From assembly GCA_963971305.1 (NCBI GenBank), contig OZ020306.1:59618686-59682685 (forward strand): DNA of 64,000 bases, read 5' to 3'. This stretch comes from Arcuatula senhousia. Lineage: Eukaryota; Mollusca; Bivalvia; Mytilida; Mytilidae. The notes under the pieces were generated by a model. That model worked only from the letters and a program-made list of their open reading frames with translations, ran no database searches and was not told where the DNA came from. The stretch's first letter is position 1. Each line of letters opens with the position of its first letter. Positions 23,051 through 34,023 of this stretch are shown here, one piece after another. The translations under genes and the position numbers were made by a program.

Positions 23051-24167
23051 CTAAATCTTCAATATCATGAATGTTGTTCCTTTCATCCTCAAAATGTGTT
23101 AGACTGCATGCTGCGTTTTACAACAGCTCTCCAACAGATGTAAGCCTCTCACACCTTGTCGACTTCTGTTTAGTTAATGCACCACAAGCTGCAGCTGAAA
23201 TATACAGATAAAACATTTATAGCGAGCATCGCAGATGCGAGCCCTACGGCATTGTGCATGTTTTGAGATGTGCCAGAAATATACTGACGATAAAACCGGA
23301 ACAGGTTTACTCTTACGGAGTGAGAAAAATAATAGGCACGGAGCAAGTAAAACAATCAACCCTCTGGGCTAATAAAAAATACATCATAATCTGTTATGCA
23401 AAAATATAAAAATTGCAATTCAAAAACAGTGATAAAACCCCCTTCATCCACTTGTTTATTTTTACACACCATTCGGTCTTTTCCGCTGAAAAACGATTTT
23501 CCGGAAATTATCGAGCTAACTTTTGGCAACATCGTCCCATTGACTAGTCATACATAATGCATGATACTGACCAAGCTTTGTTAAATTCTAAGTAGATAAA
23601 ATAAGATAAAGAAATACATAAATTTACTGAATAAAACCTACTCAATATAATTAATAACAGGTTCTTACCTGAAAATGAAAGAAGAGTCCCATCCTGTGGG
23701 GTTTCACTCACTTTCCTTAGTCCCGCATGATATGTTTACTTTACCGTTTTTTCCGCCAGGTTTCTTAATGTACCTTCTGTTACCAATGCTTCAAATAAAA
23801 CACTGATACTTAGAAAATCTCACAAATCCTGACAGAATCTGAATGTTGTTTTGGTCTGCCGAAGAAGCGCAAAATACTCTGACAAGGAAATGACGTCACG
23901 TAATCCATAAAACGGATAATTTCGTCCCCGCTTAATGTCGTCCCAGAATGTTACAGGATTTATTATTTGCATAAATAATTGAATTTTTAATAAGTAGTTA
24001 TTGATCCCAGATATTTTAACAACAACTTTCGCAAGTGCATAATATGATTTGGGTTGGGTGAGGTCAGACTTTGCTACTATTTAATTCCTTTTTTAAAAGT
24101 TCCCTCTTTACGTTAAACTTAGCCGGTCGAGCACATGGATTTATTTTTAAAACGTAAATAGATTTTA
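23051..24167 (-). other. Probable intron and first-exon region, minus strand
   Basis: A strong donor (TTTTCAG|GTAAGAACC; exon edge about 23670) follows a short open stretch beginning GTGAAACCCCAC on the minus strand. It could be a 5'UTR or first exon of the gene with exons at 22931 and 20494. The minus frames at 23170-23359 are two readings of one AT-balanced segment without motifs. The remainder shows no gene or repeat. Confidence 0.3.
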
Positions 24168-24340
24168 GATGCGCCACTATGGTTTGCAGTCAGGTTTTCC
24201 GCATTATCGCCTGACGACCCCGCATCTCTCGATGTCAGCGGCCTGACCCGATGTCAGGTTTCTGAGCGCTCTTTAGTGGACTTTCACCGACAAGCTTAGC
24301 GCTGCTGCGGGCCTATTCGCCATCCGGAATCCGCACGGGT
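24168..24340 (-). mobile_element. SINE B fragment with internal deletion
   Basis: The head half of SINE B. About 60 bp are missing between two copies of the short word GATGTCAG, the footprint of a microhomology deletion. It is cut at about 24168 in the core. It sits 20 bp left of the next SINE B. Confidence 0.85.
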
Positions 24341-24360
24341 TTAAAACAGAGTAAATTGTT

Positions 24361-24626
24361 AGTTAGTTAGTTATTGCTTTACTCCCAAGCAGCACGATTT
24401 CGGCTATATCCGGGAGATGAACATGAAAATGGTGATACAATGAACATGAAAATGGTGATACAATGAACATGAAAATGGTGATACAATGAACATGAAAATG
24501 GTGATACAATGAACATGAAATGATGATGAAGTGGAGGAAATAGGGACACTAGGCCAATTGACTGCCACTGGAAAAAGGAGTGATGGGTAGGGACGGGAAA
24601 TTTAGCCTCCTGCATGGGGATCCTAC
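24361..24626 (-). mobile_element. SINE B copy 2, 5'-truncated with target duplication
   Basis: Flanked by GAGTAAATTGTT at 24349-24360 and 24627-24638. The truncated end abuts the right duplication exactly, so truncation occurred during insertion, as in target-primed reverse transcription. Near its 3' part a 24-bp unit ending GATACAATGAACATG is repeated about four times (24417-24510), an internal expansion. It inserted into the YqaJ-like gene fragment. Confidence 0.95.
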
Positions 24627-24629
24627 GAG

Positions 24630-24894
24630 TAAATTGTTCCCTTTCTTAAAACAAACAGACACAGGGCTATCTCTTAATAGAGGTCATAATTATTATGATC
24701 AGATACAGGGTCCGATGTATGTAACAAACACCAGAAAATGTTATTTTGTTGTTTATACTTTTGTAGATTTGTTTGTGGAAGAAATTCACTTTGATGAAAA
24801 TTATTGTAACCATGCTCTTTTACCCAAGTTGGAATGTTTTTTTTTTTTTTTTACAAATTATTACCGACCATTTGTTGCTTCTAACTTAATGTAA
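24630..24894 (+). pseudogene. YqaJ-type nuclease domain fragment
   Basis: Reading from the right target duplication, the frame gives SKLFPFLKQTDTGLSLNRGH then NYYDQIQGPMYVT, CYFVVYTF and VEEIHFDENYCNHALLPKLE. These match the C-terminal half of the YqaJ/lambda-exonuclease fold, including the QxQ helix and the hydrophobic FVVYT strand. A 14-T run then gives an in-frame Phe run and the frame ends at TAA. The N-terminal half is missing, with SINE B DNA lying upstream. YqaJ proteins are known second proteins of ISL2EU-type DNA transposons, and a matching transposase remnant lies at 29.6-30.6 kb. Confidence 0.65.
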
Positions 24895-25107
24895 TTATTT
24901 GAAAAGAAATAGTTATTAGGCATAGGTTTTGTCTATTGATCAGTCCTAATACTTGAACAAACTTTATATTATCTACTGACTGTACAGTCATGTAGATAAA
25001 AAATCTTAACAACTATTTATATTGGAATACATGTAATCTGCCTAGACTTTGAGCTAGCTTTCTTAGCTTGTTTTTCATATTTTATCATATTTTTACATAT
25101 GTCAAGG

Positions 25108-25189
25108 TAGTCCGAGATTGCTCTGACGTCCTCGGCATTTCACCAGCTTGCTGGAAAAATGCCGAGGACGTCAGAGCAATCTCGGACTA
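25108..25189. mobile_element. 82-bp foldback element, family F
   Basis: Starts TAGTCCGAGATTGCTCTGAC and ends with its exact inverse. The arms are perfect for about 33 bp, and the central 14-16 bp are themselves nearly palindromic (CCAGCTTGCTGG). ATGTCAAGG (9 bp) stands at 25099-25107 and 25190-25198 as a target duplication. The same ends bound the 1.5-kb element at 55450-56949. A 9-bp duplication suggests a Mutator-like transposase. Confidence 0.85.
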
Positions 25190-26474
25190 ATGTCAAGGAA
25201 AACTAATTATTTTGAAAACACATGTAAGGGGTTTGGATAAACCCAGACATAACTAATCGATCAGATTGGTAATCAATCAATAATCGATCATTGTTGATCA
25301 CTTATCGATTGATGACCCTTTATAATCAATCGATAATCGATCAAACTCTTCAAGGAGTTTGATCGATTAGTGATTGATTTTGATTAGTGATTGATAAATG
25401 ATTTATATGTGATTGATAATTGATTGACAAGCAATCGATAAATGATTTATATGATTGATTAGTGATTATTTGTTGTAATCCGAAATTTTTGTTTCTACTG
25501 AAGGTATTGATTTGATAGATAATTTGTTCCCTGTCTCCCCTTTTCGAGTTTGTCGCACATCTTGCTCTTTGCTGAGATTTCTCAGATTCTAATGAAGGGA
25601 TCAATTTTAAATTTGGTATACACCTTCACTATAATGAGTCGTACAGTGTCTTTCATATTTGGTTTGGATACTTCTTGCTGTTTGCTGACCCGAATAAGTT
25701 GTTCAAACGAGTTGTGGGATGTGCTTAGCATGGCAATAATGTGCTTACCCTGGGTAATATGATGGATTTGCACCAATTATTCATAGGTAAACATTCAGGT
25801 TATACTTTAGTGATTGTGTAAATTTCAAATACACACTCAGCAGACAAGACAAAATGAAAACTAATGGATGATATATATGTATTCAATATAAGCCCAAATA
25901 ATTAAGGAATATGTTCTGCACGGAAATTCCTAAGACATATCTAGGAACAAAAGGGGTCAAATGTAACTTTGCCCCTTTAATAGTACAAGTGCACTTACAA
26001 AATTATCAAAAAATGTGAATGCATTATTTCTTTTATTTGTCAGTCCCTATCTATCTAGACATGCTGCATATGTTTAAAAGAATACTAAGAAAGAAACTCA
26101 TTCAATTTCTGGACAAGTTGGATTACATATGAGGTTGAATAAAATCCTGTGTACAATGATCTGTTATACAAACTGTGTTATTGACGGCTACACATGTCAA
26201 ATGTTTCTGAAGAATAAAAGTCCATAGTACATTCAAAAACATGTAGGTAATTGTCAGTTGCAGGCACATAATTAGTCCAAATATATCCCATAAAATATGC
26301 ATCAAATATAAATAAATTGTGTATAAGAAAACAAAACAAACAAAATCAGTCAAAGAAAGAAAGTTAAGTACATGCTCTATTTACGCAAAACATTCTAATG
26401 TTGGCAATTGCATAAATAAATAACTTTTAATTACAAAAAAAAATTGTAATTTCCCTTGAAATTTTAAAACATAC

Positions 26475-26583
26475 CACTATCTCTAGCATGTGCTACCTTT
26501 TCCTTTACCAATTTCACCAGATCAGCTTTTTTGTCCTTACTAGTAAACCTTATACTGTGGTCTCTCAATATTGACTTCAGTAT
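26475..26583 (-). CDS. SAP-like domain exon
   Basis: Minus-strand exon between an acceptor-like TTGTTGAG|ATACTG and a strong donor AGTG|GTATGT. The 36-residue peptide ILKSILRDHSIRFTSKDKKA followed by DLVKLVKEKVAHARDSG fits the SAP DNA-binding helix-turn-helix (two helices with KKADLV at the second). SAP modules often precede nuclease domains in transposon proteins. It lies inside the 3.6-kb inverted-end element. Its start phase does not join directly to the 27089 exon, so an exon is missing or a boundary is wrong. Confidence 0.45.
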
Positions 26584-27088
26584 CTCAACAATAAAAAAAA
26601 GATGCATTTCATGTGTTAAGAAGGATAATGAAAATACACTGCTTAACTTCCTAAAAAAAATATATGGTATTAAGTGTGCATGCAATGACATGAATGATTA
26701 TTTTTTTTCAAACTTTATTTCTATTAAATATAGGTTGCCACAAAAGCAAAACACGTTATCTTGGTATTTGCTGTACATTGTACTCTACAGTGCATCGTAT
26801 ATAACAACACTTTGAACAATGTAGGGAATTTGATTATGCAGTTAAAATGTGATGATCTCATTGGTCATATTTACATATTTGGTAATCAAGGAAGAACACA
26901 ATGTAAGTGGATACAATTGCCCGTGATTTGGTTTTGTTATTGACAGAAAATGAATTATATCAATGGTATTGCCCAATTTCTACCACAACACAACATATTT
27001 CCCGTGATAATAATGTGTCAATGCAGTTCTGCATGTGTGTTGTAATATCCCAGGAATATCTGATGTGTTCAAACTATTTTTTTTAAAC

Positions 27089-27196
27089 CTGTCATTTTCT
27101 CTGGTGGCCCGGCTTTTTTCTCCTCCAATTTCCTCTTTTTATCTTCTTGTCTCTTCTTTTCCTCCAACAAGTCATTCTTCTTCAGATGTGGAATAG
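27089..27196 (-). CDS. Lys/Glu-rich coiled-coil exon
   Basis: Minus-strand, 108 nt. Acceptor TATACAG|CTATTCC and a weaker donor ATGACAG|GTTTAA. The peptide IPHLKKNDLLEEKKRQEDKK continues RKLEEKKAGPPEKMT, a charged helix. Its entry phase matches the exit phase of the possible first exon at 29185-29266. Confidence 0.4.
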
Positions 27197-27286
27197 CTGT
27201 ATAAAATTAAGTGAATACAACATGAAACCTGCACATATTTTAGTTCAGGAATAAAAATTAAAACAAAATTTCGGACAATAATTTTT

Positions 27287-28553
27287 TTGCTACTCCCGAC
27301 GCGCGTTTCGTCTATTTAAAACACATCAGAGGCGCTCTACCCTTGAACCCTGTACGTTGGAGGCCCAGTATGGATAGTACATTGCTTTGGTCACATGAAG
27401 CCCATGGTGGACTTACAAAGCTTTTTGACACATACATCCTGTGGTGGACTTAAAAATGCATCTTTGACACATTTATATTTACATCAACATCTTATACAAA
27501 AAGCCTTATTTATATACATGTATTAATATACAATTTTGGCCCTTTGACCCCTAATTTCTCAAAAACAGTAAAAATATTGCAAATCGGATTAAAAACTAAG
27601 GCAGAAATATTCACAAGGAATCCAATGAAAAAAAGATTTTGAAAATCAGAACAAAAATAAAAAAGTTGATTTCATGGGCGTGGCCTGTCTTTAGCCTCCC
27701 TGTAGCAATGTAATGGTGAAATACATATCAAAATCATTGACACATTAAGTAGATAGAATTCAATAAAAAAAGAATTTCCAAAATCGAATGCATGATAAAC
27801 ATTCTACATCAGGTTTATCAATACATCAGTTTTAGCCCTTTTTGGCCCTTTTTTGTAAAACAGAAGGTGCCACAAACCCCAAATACAAAACCAACATTCC
27901 TTTAGTGGATATAATCATCATATTTAAACTTCATAACAATTGGCTGGCCCACTACAACTTATTTTTGGTTTAAATGACAAACTTTTAAAAACGGCGTTTT
28001 TGGCCCCTTTGACCCCAAAATTTTCAAAAACAGTAAGAGATATTGCAAATCTGATTGAAATGTGCAGGCAGGGATTTTCACAAGGATTCCAATGAAAAAA
28101 AAATTTTGAAAATCGGACAACAAATAAAAAAGTCAATTTTTTGGGTGTGGCCCCTTTTTGACCCCCAGTAGCAATGTAACAGTACAAGATACATCAAAGC
28201 CGTTGATACATTACGTTGACAAAATTTATTGAGGAAACAATGAAAAAAGAATGATCAAAATCGGATGAAAATTACACATTCTACAGACGTTTTGTCAATA
28301 TACCCATTTTTGCCCCTTTTGGCCCTTTTTTCTTAAACGATAGGGGCCAGAAACCCCAAATGCAATACCAACCTTCCTTTAGTGGTTATAAACATCATAT
28401 CAAAATTTTATAATAATTGGCCAACCACAACTAAAGTTATCGCACGGAAACCAAAGTTTCTACAGACGACGACAGCGACAACGACAACGACGACGACAAG
28501 GACGACATCGCCATAACATAATACGATCGCAAAAATTTTGCGGTCGTATAAAA
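27287..28553 (-). mobile_element. Long non-coding repeat, family E, copy 1
   Basis: In its own orientation it starts with a hairpin (28523-28551, arms ATACGACCGCAAAA and its inverse) followed by a (GTC)n-like tract. It contains two diverged subunits of about 465 bp (around 28003-28400 and 27539-27930, each with TTGACCCC...AAAAACAGTA). It ends in CCATGGGCTTCATGTGACC and ACGTACAGGGTTCAA. A degenerate hammerhead core sits at the very end (27290-27336). No ORF of note. Confidence 0.75.
27290..27336 (-). ncRNA. Degenerate hammerhead ribozyme motif
   Basis: The minus strand reads CGCCT-CTGATGT-...-AGAC-GAAA-CGCGCGTC-GGGAG. Compared with the intact copies at 37.5 and 43.0 kb, the core A9 is T, stem II has lost most pairs and stem I has a mismatch. 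Cleavage is therefore not expected. It shows that the same ribozyme unit once lay here. Confidence 0.6.
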
Positions 28554-28832
28554 AGTTTTGGCCGACACAAGACTATAGTCCTTAATATCATCATAAATGA
28601 CCTTGAAGTCAAAGCCAATTACAATCGTTCAAAAATCAATCACTAATCAATAAGTCATCAATCAGCCATCAATCAGTTTTTGATCATATATCAATCACTA
28701 ATCGATCAAACTCCTTAAAGAGTTTGATCGATTAACGATTGATTATAAAGGGTCATCAATCGATAAGTGATCAACAATGATCGATTATTGATTGATTACC
28801 AATCTGATCGATTAGTTATGTCTGGATAAACA

Positions 28833-29597
28833 GAAAAAAAGTGGCTGGATACCAAAAATGTTATTGTGCTTTTATTTATATGTATGTGTATAAATATGTA
28901 TTTATTGGTTTGTGACACTATAATAAAATATGTCTGTCTGTCTGTCTGTCAGATGATATGAATGACACAGTGTCCTTACATGCAGTCACTTACAAGTAAA
29001 TGATAAAGCAATATTTAATTCTCTTCACTTTGTAAAGCTGTTACATATATCAGGATGTTGAGTAATACATGTATGTATGAAATGAACTTAATGTGTAGTA
29101 AAAGTTATTATCATAATTATTATTAAATAGATAACACATAAAGGTATAACATAAGCTTACCATTTTGACAGGTTTAGAGCTTACCAATGTAAAAACAAGC
29201 CTCATTAAAGCTGTTTGAGGGTGACTTTGAAAGTGAGGAGGTTTTGAAACTGTTGCCATTATTCATAATGAATGATTTAAAATACAAAATAAGCTAAAAA
29301 TTTTGATAGGTTACTGACTCATTTAAAGATAATAAGAAATAATAATTTGGCAGGAAAAGGTTTTCTCGGGTTTCTTCATAACTTTAACATTAGCATTGTT
29401 TAGTTGTTTAAAAATATGAATAATGATTAGAATTTGAAAAAAAAAATGTAAAACAGATATTTTGATGCAATGAAGACCTTAAACAAAACAAAAAAAACTG
29501 GGGTTACCATGCAAAAACTTTTGCCTTACTTTGATGGAAAAAAACCGAGGATTCCTAAAAAATGTCAAAATTCTCAAAAGCTGAAACTCCAACATCC
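28833..29597. other. AT-rich DNA with CTGT microsatellite
   Basis: Apart from the small exon listed separately, it holds a (CTGT)5-6 run at about 28929-28952 and A/T runs. Nothing else recognised. Confidence 0.4.
29185..29266 (-). CDS. Possible first exon
   Basis: ATG at 29266-29264 opens 27 codons (MNNGNSFKTSSLSKSPSNSF...) to donor ACATTG|GTAAGC. Ser/Asn-rich, no domain. It lies just downstream of the transposase pseudogene on the same strand and its phase fits the 27089 exon. If they are spliced together, the gene crosses the right end of the 3.6-kb element. Confidence 0.35.
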
Positions 29598-30644
29598 TTA
29601 AGCATATTTATCAACAATACAATTTCTAAAATTAACCATAGAAAAGCACACGTAAATAATTCTTGAACTCAATGGGACTTTACTCTGTGAAATTTCCTGT
29701 TTTAATATTTTATAGCTCTTTGCTAAACCAATTACACGTTCAATATAAAATCGTTTTGATGAGACCCGTCGATCCTTAACCAACTCCTCAGGGTCTAATT
29801 GGGAGCGTCCACTCAACATGGTAGGGGTGTTGACTTGAACATCTCTTGGGGCAAATAGATCTTAAACCAACATTACCCGATCAGCCATAATGGAGTCTTT
29901 GGCCTTAAACATTTTTTTTCAGGTTTTAAAAGATCTGATCTTTCTATGATCTGGCGGTCACTGGTTGAACTACCCAACCCATCTAAAACATATGACACTG
30001 GCTCTTTTGGTGAACAAACAATCATAGCTTTGACTGTATTTTATGCTTGTATGAGGACCAAGTAGCCCTCTGAGACTCAACATCTGATGGTTTTTGAATT
30101 GGCATCTCCGTGGCATCAAAGATCACTCTTGTTGATGGAAATTTCTGTCCAAAATTTGATGGCATAAACTCTATTACTTCCCCAGATGGCCAAAGATCCA
30201 ACTCTTTTAGCTGAAAGTATAAAAAGTTAATCCAGGTGGTTATGATCCTGGACACAGTAGACAGTGATATTTGAAAAAAATAGAAAAAAGCTCAGTCTTC
30301 CTTGCATTGTCTTAATTTCATTAATGTTAGAAATAGTTGATCGTTTGGGTCAAGAGAGGTGAATTTTGGCTCACGGTCATTAGAAGATCAAAAAAAGAAA
30401 AGCTATTAAAACCAGTGTAATACTGAACTGCCAAATCATCGTTCTCAAAACTATCTATTGTGTACGGTTGTCGGTACACAAGATTGCACTGAGTGGAAGT
30501 TTCCATGGTGAGATGTTCAAACTCAGAGGTAAGATCTACCTCCTCTTGCAAGGTATGTTGGTTACTTACCATGGTTTGATTCTCCGACCTCTGCGTATGC
30601 TGCCACTTCTGGTTCATGGGTTGAAGTACTGCTGGGCTCATCAT
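29598..30644 (-). pseudogene. ISL2EU/Harbinger-like DDE transposase, decayed
   Basis: Minus-strand remnants in order: 30644-30327 carries FENDDLAVQYYTGFNSFSFF, the conserved YTG..s...F block before the nuclease. 30255-30022 carries VIFDATEMPIQKPSDVESQ, the first catalytic Asp of DDE_Tnp_4. 29819-29598 carries SGRSQLDPEELV...RRVSSKR and FYIERVIGLAKSYKIL, with the catalytic Glu in IERVIG. Stops and shifts lie between the blocks and the middle Asp region is not readable. Related proteins are 350-450 residues and cut and join DNA at terminal repeats. A YqaJ fragment (24.6 kb) and a SAP exon nearby fit the second protein of such elements. Confidence 0.7.
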
Positions 30645-31729
30645 ATTTACATCTTTTTATCAGTCTCTGTGATCTTGGACTTACAATTTATTCTGCTTGA
30701 AAACTAAAAATGGACGGCACAGCAGTCTCCTTTAGGCGTGGACGGTCTCTTAAAATATATGGACAAAAACAATTTTATATTAAAATTTATTTTGTTAATT
30801 ATCTTGCACATCTTTTCAAAATTTCAAAAAAGTCTAGGTTTTTCACATTATAACATGTGCAAAGCAATAATTTTCCTTTTTTTAGTATTTTTTTTCAATG
30901 TTTAAGTTCATTTGTTTGAATCGGTATCTGACATGTCTGAATATAACAGGTACATGTATGCAGGTGTGATCAAACATGCCATGCATGTAATTAAAGACAA
31001 AAAGGTGGTTCAATTATTTATTTGGAAATATGTGGTAGTGCTACATCTACATGTACATAATGTACATGTATATCTATATATAATGTGTGCATGTCTATTT
31101 CTTGTTTTATATATATCTGGTATATGTTTGAGCAAGGTTGTGTATTAAACAAGGTTTGGCTTGTTTAAATTTGTTACAAATGTATGTTTTCCTGTGTTCA
31201 TTTATATGTATACATGACTAAAAATTAATAGATACATTGTATTTATTAAACAGTCAACATAAGTACATGCATTAAAACAATTGCAATCTAGGTGTTCAGT
31301 GTGTGAAACTATAAAACTGATAAGTTTACATATAGCATGTAAAACACTTTTTAAAGTAATTGCATTTAAGGTATAAGATTAAGATAGTTTTTAGAAACCT
31401 GTCATTAGGCAAATAAGACCTAATTATTCCACTGAATTAGCTGCTTATCTACTTGAATTTCTATTTTGAAACATTAACATGTTAATGAGGAGAATACGAG
31501 AAGTGAAAAGCTAATTGGTAATGAAAATGCAAAAAAAAAGACAGAAAAATAGAGATTGGTTGATTCGATTATAATTCCAAAATGAATGAGTATCGTCAGG
31601 TCAGGAGGTGGAGGAGGAGCAAGATTTGTCAATGTACCTAAAGCATGGAAACAGGAAGACATTATGGATTATGGAAAAGGTTTTTTTCTTTAACGGTAAA
31701 TCGAAAAGAGGAAAAATATCAGAATTTTA
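30645..31729. other. AT-rich DNA, nothing recognised
   Basis: Contains frequent TACATGTA-type palindromes (for example around 30950-31100). The open frames here are short and without motifs. Confidence 0.4.
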
Positions 31730-31856
31730 ATTAGGATTAGGTTTAGTATAAAACACAAACTTAGGGTTACGGGTTAGCATATTAAGATACACTAAGGTTT
31801 AAGGTTAGTACAAAATCATACAATTAGGGTTAGGGTCGATGAAAACACAAAATAAT
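31730..31856 (+). repeat. Dispersed piece of the telomere-like minisatellite
   Basis: Shares the ordered words GGGTTAGCATAT, AGATACA, GTTAGTACAAAAT, ATACAATTAGGGTT and GTCGATGAAAACACAAAAT with 62333-62430, about 30 kb away. It is therefore one higher-order unit of the same repeat and not random TTAGGG-like sequence. Confidence 0.75.
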
Positions 31857-32194
31857 GTTTTGTTTTCCTGTAAAGTTTCACGCCTCTGGGTGCAAACGAG
31901 CATCAGATATCCTTATGGTACCGCAGCAAAAATGGTCCGAAATTCAGCGACTTTGTAACAACCAAATATCAACGCTAGCAGAGTGCAGATGTTTGTTTGT
32001 CATATAGCATTGTTTTGTCTTTCTTCACAGGATTTAACACACTGTATTGGAAATTAGCAGTGCGACGGGCGTGATGTAACAATGCTTTTTCTGACAATTA
32101 ATGTACAAATAACTGGCTTATCCACATGCACGTTCAATCAACAATGAAATATACAAAAAGCTATTTTTAGCTGTTTAAATACAAGCAAAAGGTA
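31857..32194. other. Intergenic DNA, nothing recognised
   Basis: No repeat, ORF or RNA signal that I can support. Confidence 0.4.
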
Positions 32195-32689
32195 AGTTAG
32201 TTAGTTATTGCTTTACTCCCAAGCAGCACGATTTCGGCTATATCCGGGAGATGAACATGAAATTGGTGATACAATGAACATGAAATGATGATTAAGTGGA
32301 GGAAATAGGGACACAAGGCCAATCGGGGTTTTGACTGCCACAGGAAAAAGGAAGTGATGGGTAGGGCCGGAAAATTTGGCCTCCTGCATGGGGATTCTAC
32401 GGATCCTACTCTTAACGAGACCTGCAGCAGGGTTCTTTAACGTGCGAGGAACGTGACATTTTTCCCAACACGGTGCACCACTATGGTTTGCGGTCAGGTT
32501 TTCCGCATTATCGCCTGACGACCCCGCATCTCTCGATGTCAGGGCTGCCCCATTCAACCACCTGGGGCACACCTAGTCGCTTTGTGGGCAAAGCGGCCTG
32601 ACCCCGATGTCAGGTTTCTTAGCGCTCTTTAGTGGACTTTTACCGACAAGCTTAGCGCTGCTGCGGGCCTATTCGCCTCCCGGGCCCCT
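32195..32689 (-). mobile_element. SINE B copy 3
   Basis: Near full length from head (CCTCCCGGGCCCC, ending about 32689) to hairpin and TTAG tail. The last head bases are missing. Long frames across it come from the GC-rich body and are not genes. Confidence 0.92.
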
Positions 32690-33474
32690 GTTTTCAATAA
32701 TAAAATGGTAAAATGATTGTACAATAAATCAAAGCGCTAAAGCGTTAAAAGACAGGGCTAAATATTGGCATTAAAAATAAAGAACGATCTGTGTTTCATC
32801 AACTTGAAACATAGCACATCAGTTTTGTTTGTTTCCTCCGCACACTTACACATTTGTTAAGAAATGTGTAATTAAGCTCCGCTCACTTGATCAAAGGTCA
32901 AGGGTCAACAATGCTTAAGTGAACGTCAACGAGTATTGATACACGATATGTAGTGCACATTTATATCGCATTTATGTAGGGGCATAAATATGTACCTCTT
33001 ACTTTAGACAATCCGTATAACATTTGAAATACAATAAACGGTTAATGTTCTGTAATATAGATCATCTAAAAGCAATATTGACTGACCGATTAACCCTGTC
33101 TAGACGGAAAAAAAACACGCGAAAATCAGATAGCTATATGACTCTATAAGGCTCTGCTTAAAAACGACACAGGTTAAAGCCATGGCTACTATTTCTACTG
33201 GTTAAAAGAAACTGTACAGCAACTATATAAAAAAACTACTCAAAAACTATACTGCAACTATTTATTAAAAAAAACTACTCAAAAACTAAACAGTAATGTA
33301 AATATATAAACTTCCCAAATATTACATGGATATATGTATATATATCTAAGTAAAACAAATGTCATCTATTCAAGATAGGCAGCGGCAATACCACATCTCT
33401 TGTCAAAAGCTTCCCTTTTCATCTCACGACACTGATAAATCATAAACTGTAGATAGTAACAGAACTTAAAATTT
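32690..33474. other. AT-rich intergenic DNA
   Basis: An imperfect tandem at about 33215-33300 (AACTATA/ACTACTCAAAAACTA words). No gene signal. Confidence 0.4.
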
Positions 33475-33622
33475 GTGGTTCTTCAAAATTGACCGGTCCT
33501 TTGTTTTCCCACCCACCCCTACATTTCATTTATCATCATCATTTTTTCATCCCTTTTCATGTTCATCGCCCGTAAATAACCTATATAGCGTTGCAAGGGC
33601 GTTAAACACCAACTCACTCACA
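33475..33622 (+). mobile_element. SINE A copy 6, 3' end only
   Basis: 5'-truncated: starts at TTGTGGTTCTTCAAAATTGACC and reaches the hairpin and tail (CACCAACTCACTCACAC). Confidence 0.88.
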
Positions 33623-34009
33623 CTCTCTATTGCTGTGTTGATACCATGAAGTGAAGCTAGCCTCTGAGACCTATAGCAGTAATGACACTTATGAGAAAAC
33701 GCATGGAAGAGATCATACCTGAATCTAGTATTTCCCAAAAACCAGGCTCCCTGTTTCTAAAGAAGATTTCTAAAGAATTCGCAGATTGGTGCAAATTTTC
33801 AGCAATATTGAACATCACAATTTTAGCTAGTGTGTGGTACCCCCTCAATGATAAGGTTGAGGTTGTATGTTATTTTGTGATAAAAAAAACCTTATTGGTT
33901 AACCCTGAGTTGTACAATTGAAGTAAAAACAAGTATATATTTAGTGTATATATCATAACAATGGTTTTGTGTGATCTGTAATAACATTTTTGTGAAATAA
34001 AATATTACA
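33623..34009. other. Intergenic DNA
   Basis: A + frame at 33682-33921 has no recognised motif (MTLMRKRMEEIIPE...). It is open for 79 codons in both directions of reading and could be chance. Confidence 0.35.
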
Positions 34010-34023
34010 ACTCAATGTTGCTA

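Larger units (their letters stand above)
25244..28824. mobile_element. 3.6-kb element with long inverted ends, hAT-like
   Basis: The left end 25244-25395 and right end about 28675-28824 are inverted copies with only a few differences over about 150 bp. Both begin CAGACATAACTAATCGATCA. The ends and the next 70 bp are packed with ATCGATT/AATCAAT subrepeats. GATAAACC at 25236-25243 and GATAAACA at 28825-28832 form an 8-bp duplication with one mismatch. CAG-type ends and an 8-bp duplication fit the hAT superfamily. Inside are spliced minus-strand exons (27089-27196, 26475-26583) and an E-family repeat. No hAT transposase is seen, so it is non-autonomous or has captured exons. Confidence 0.65.

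Noticed and set aside
27297..27336. A working hammerhead at the E repeat end
   Set aside because: The core A9 change and the lost stem II make cleavage unlikely.
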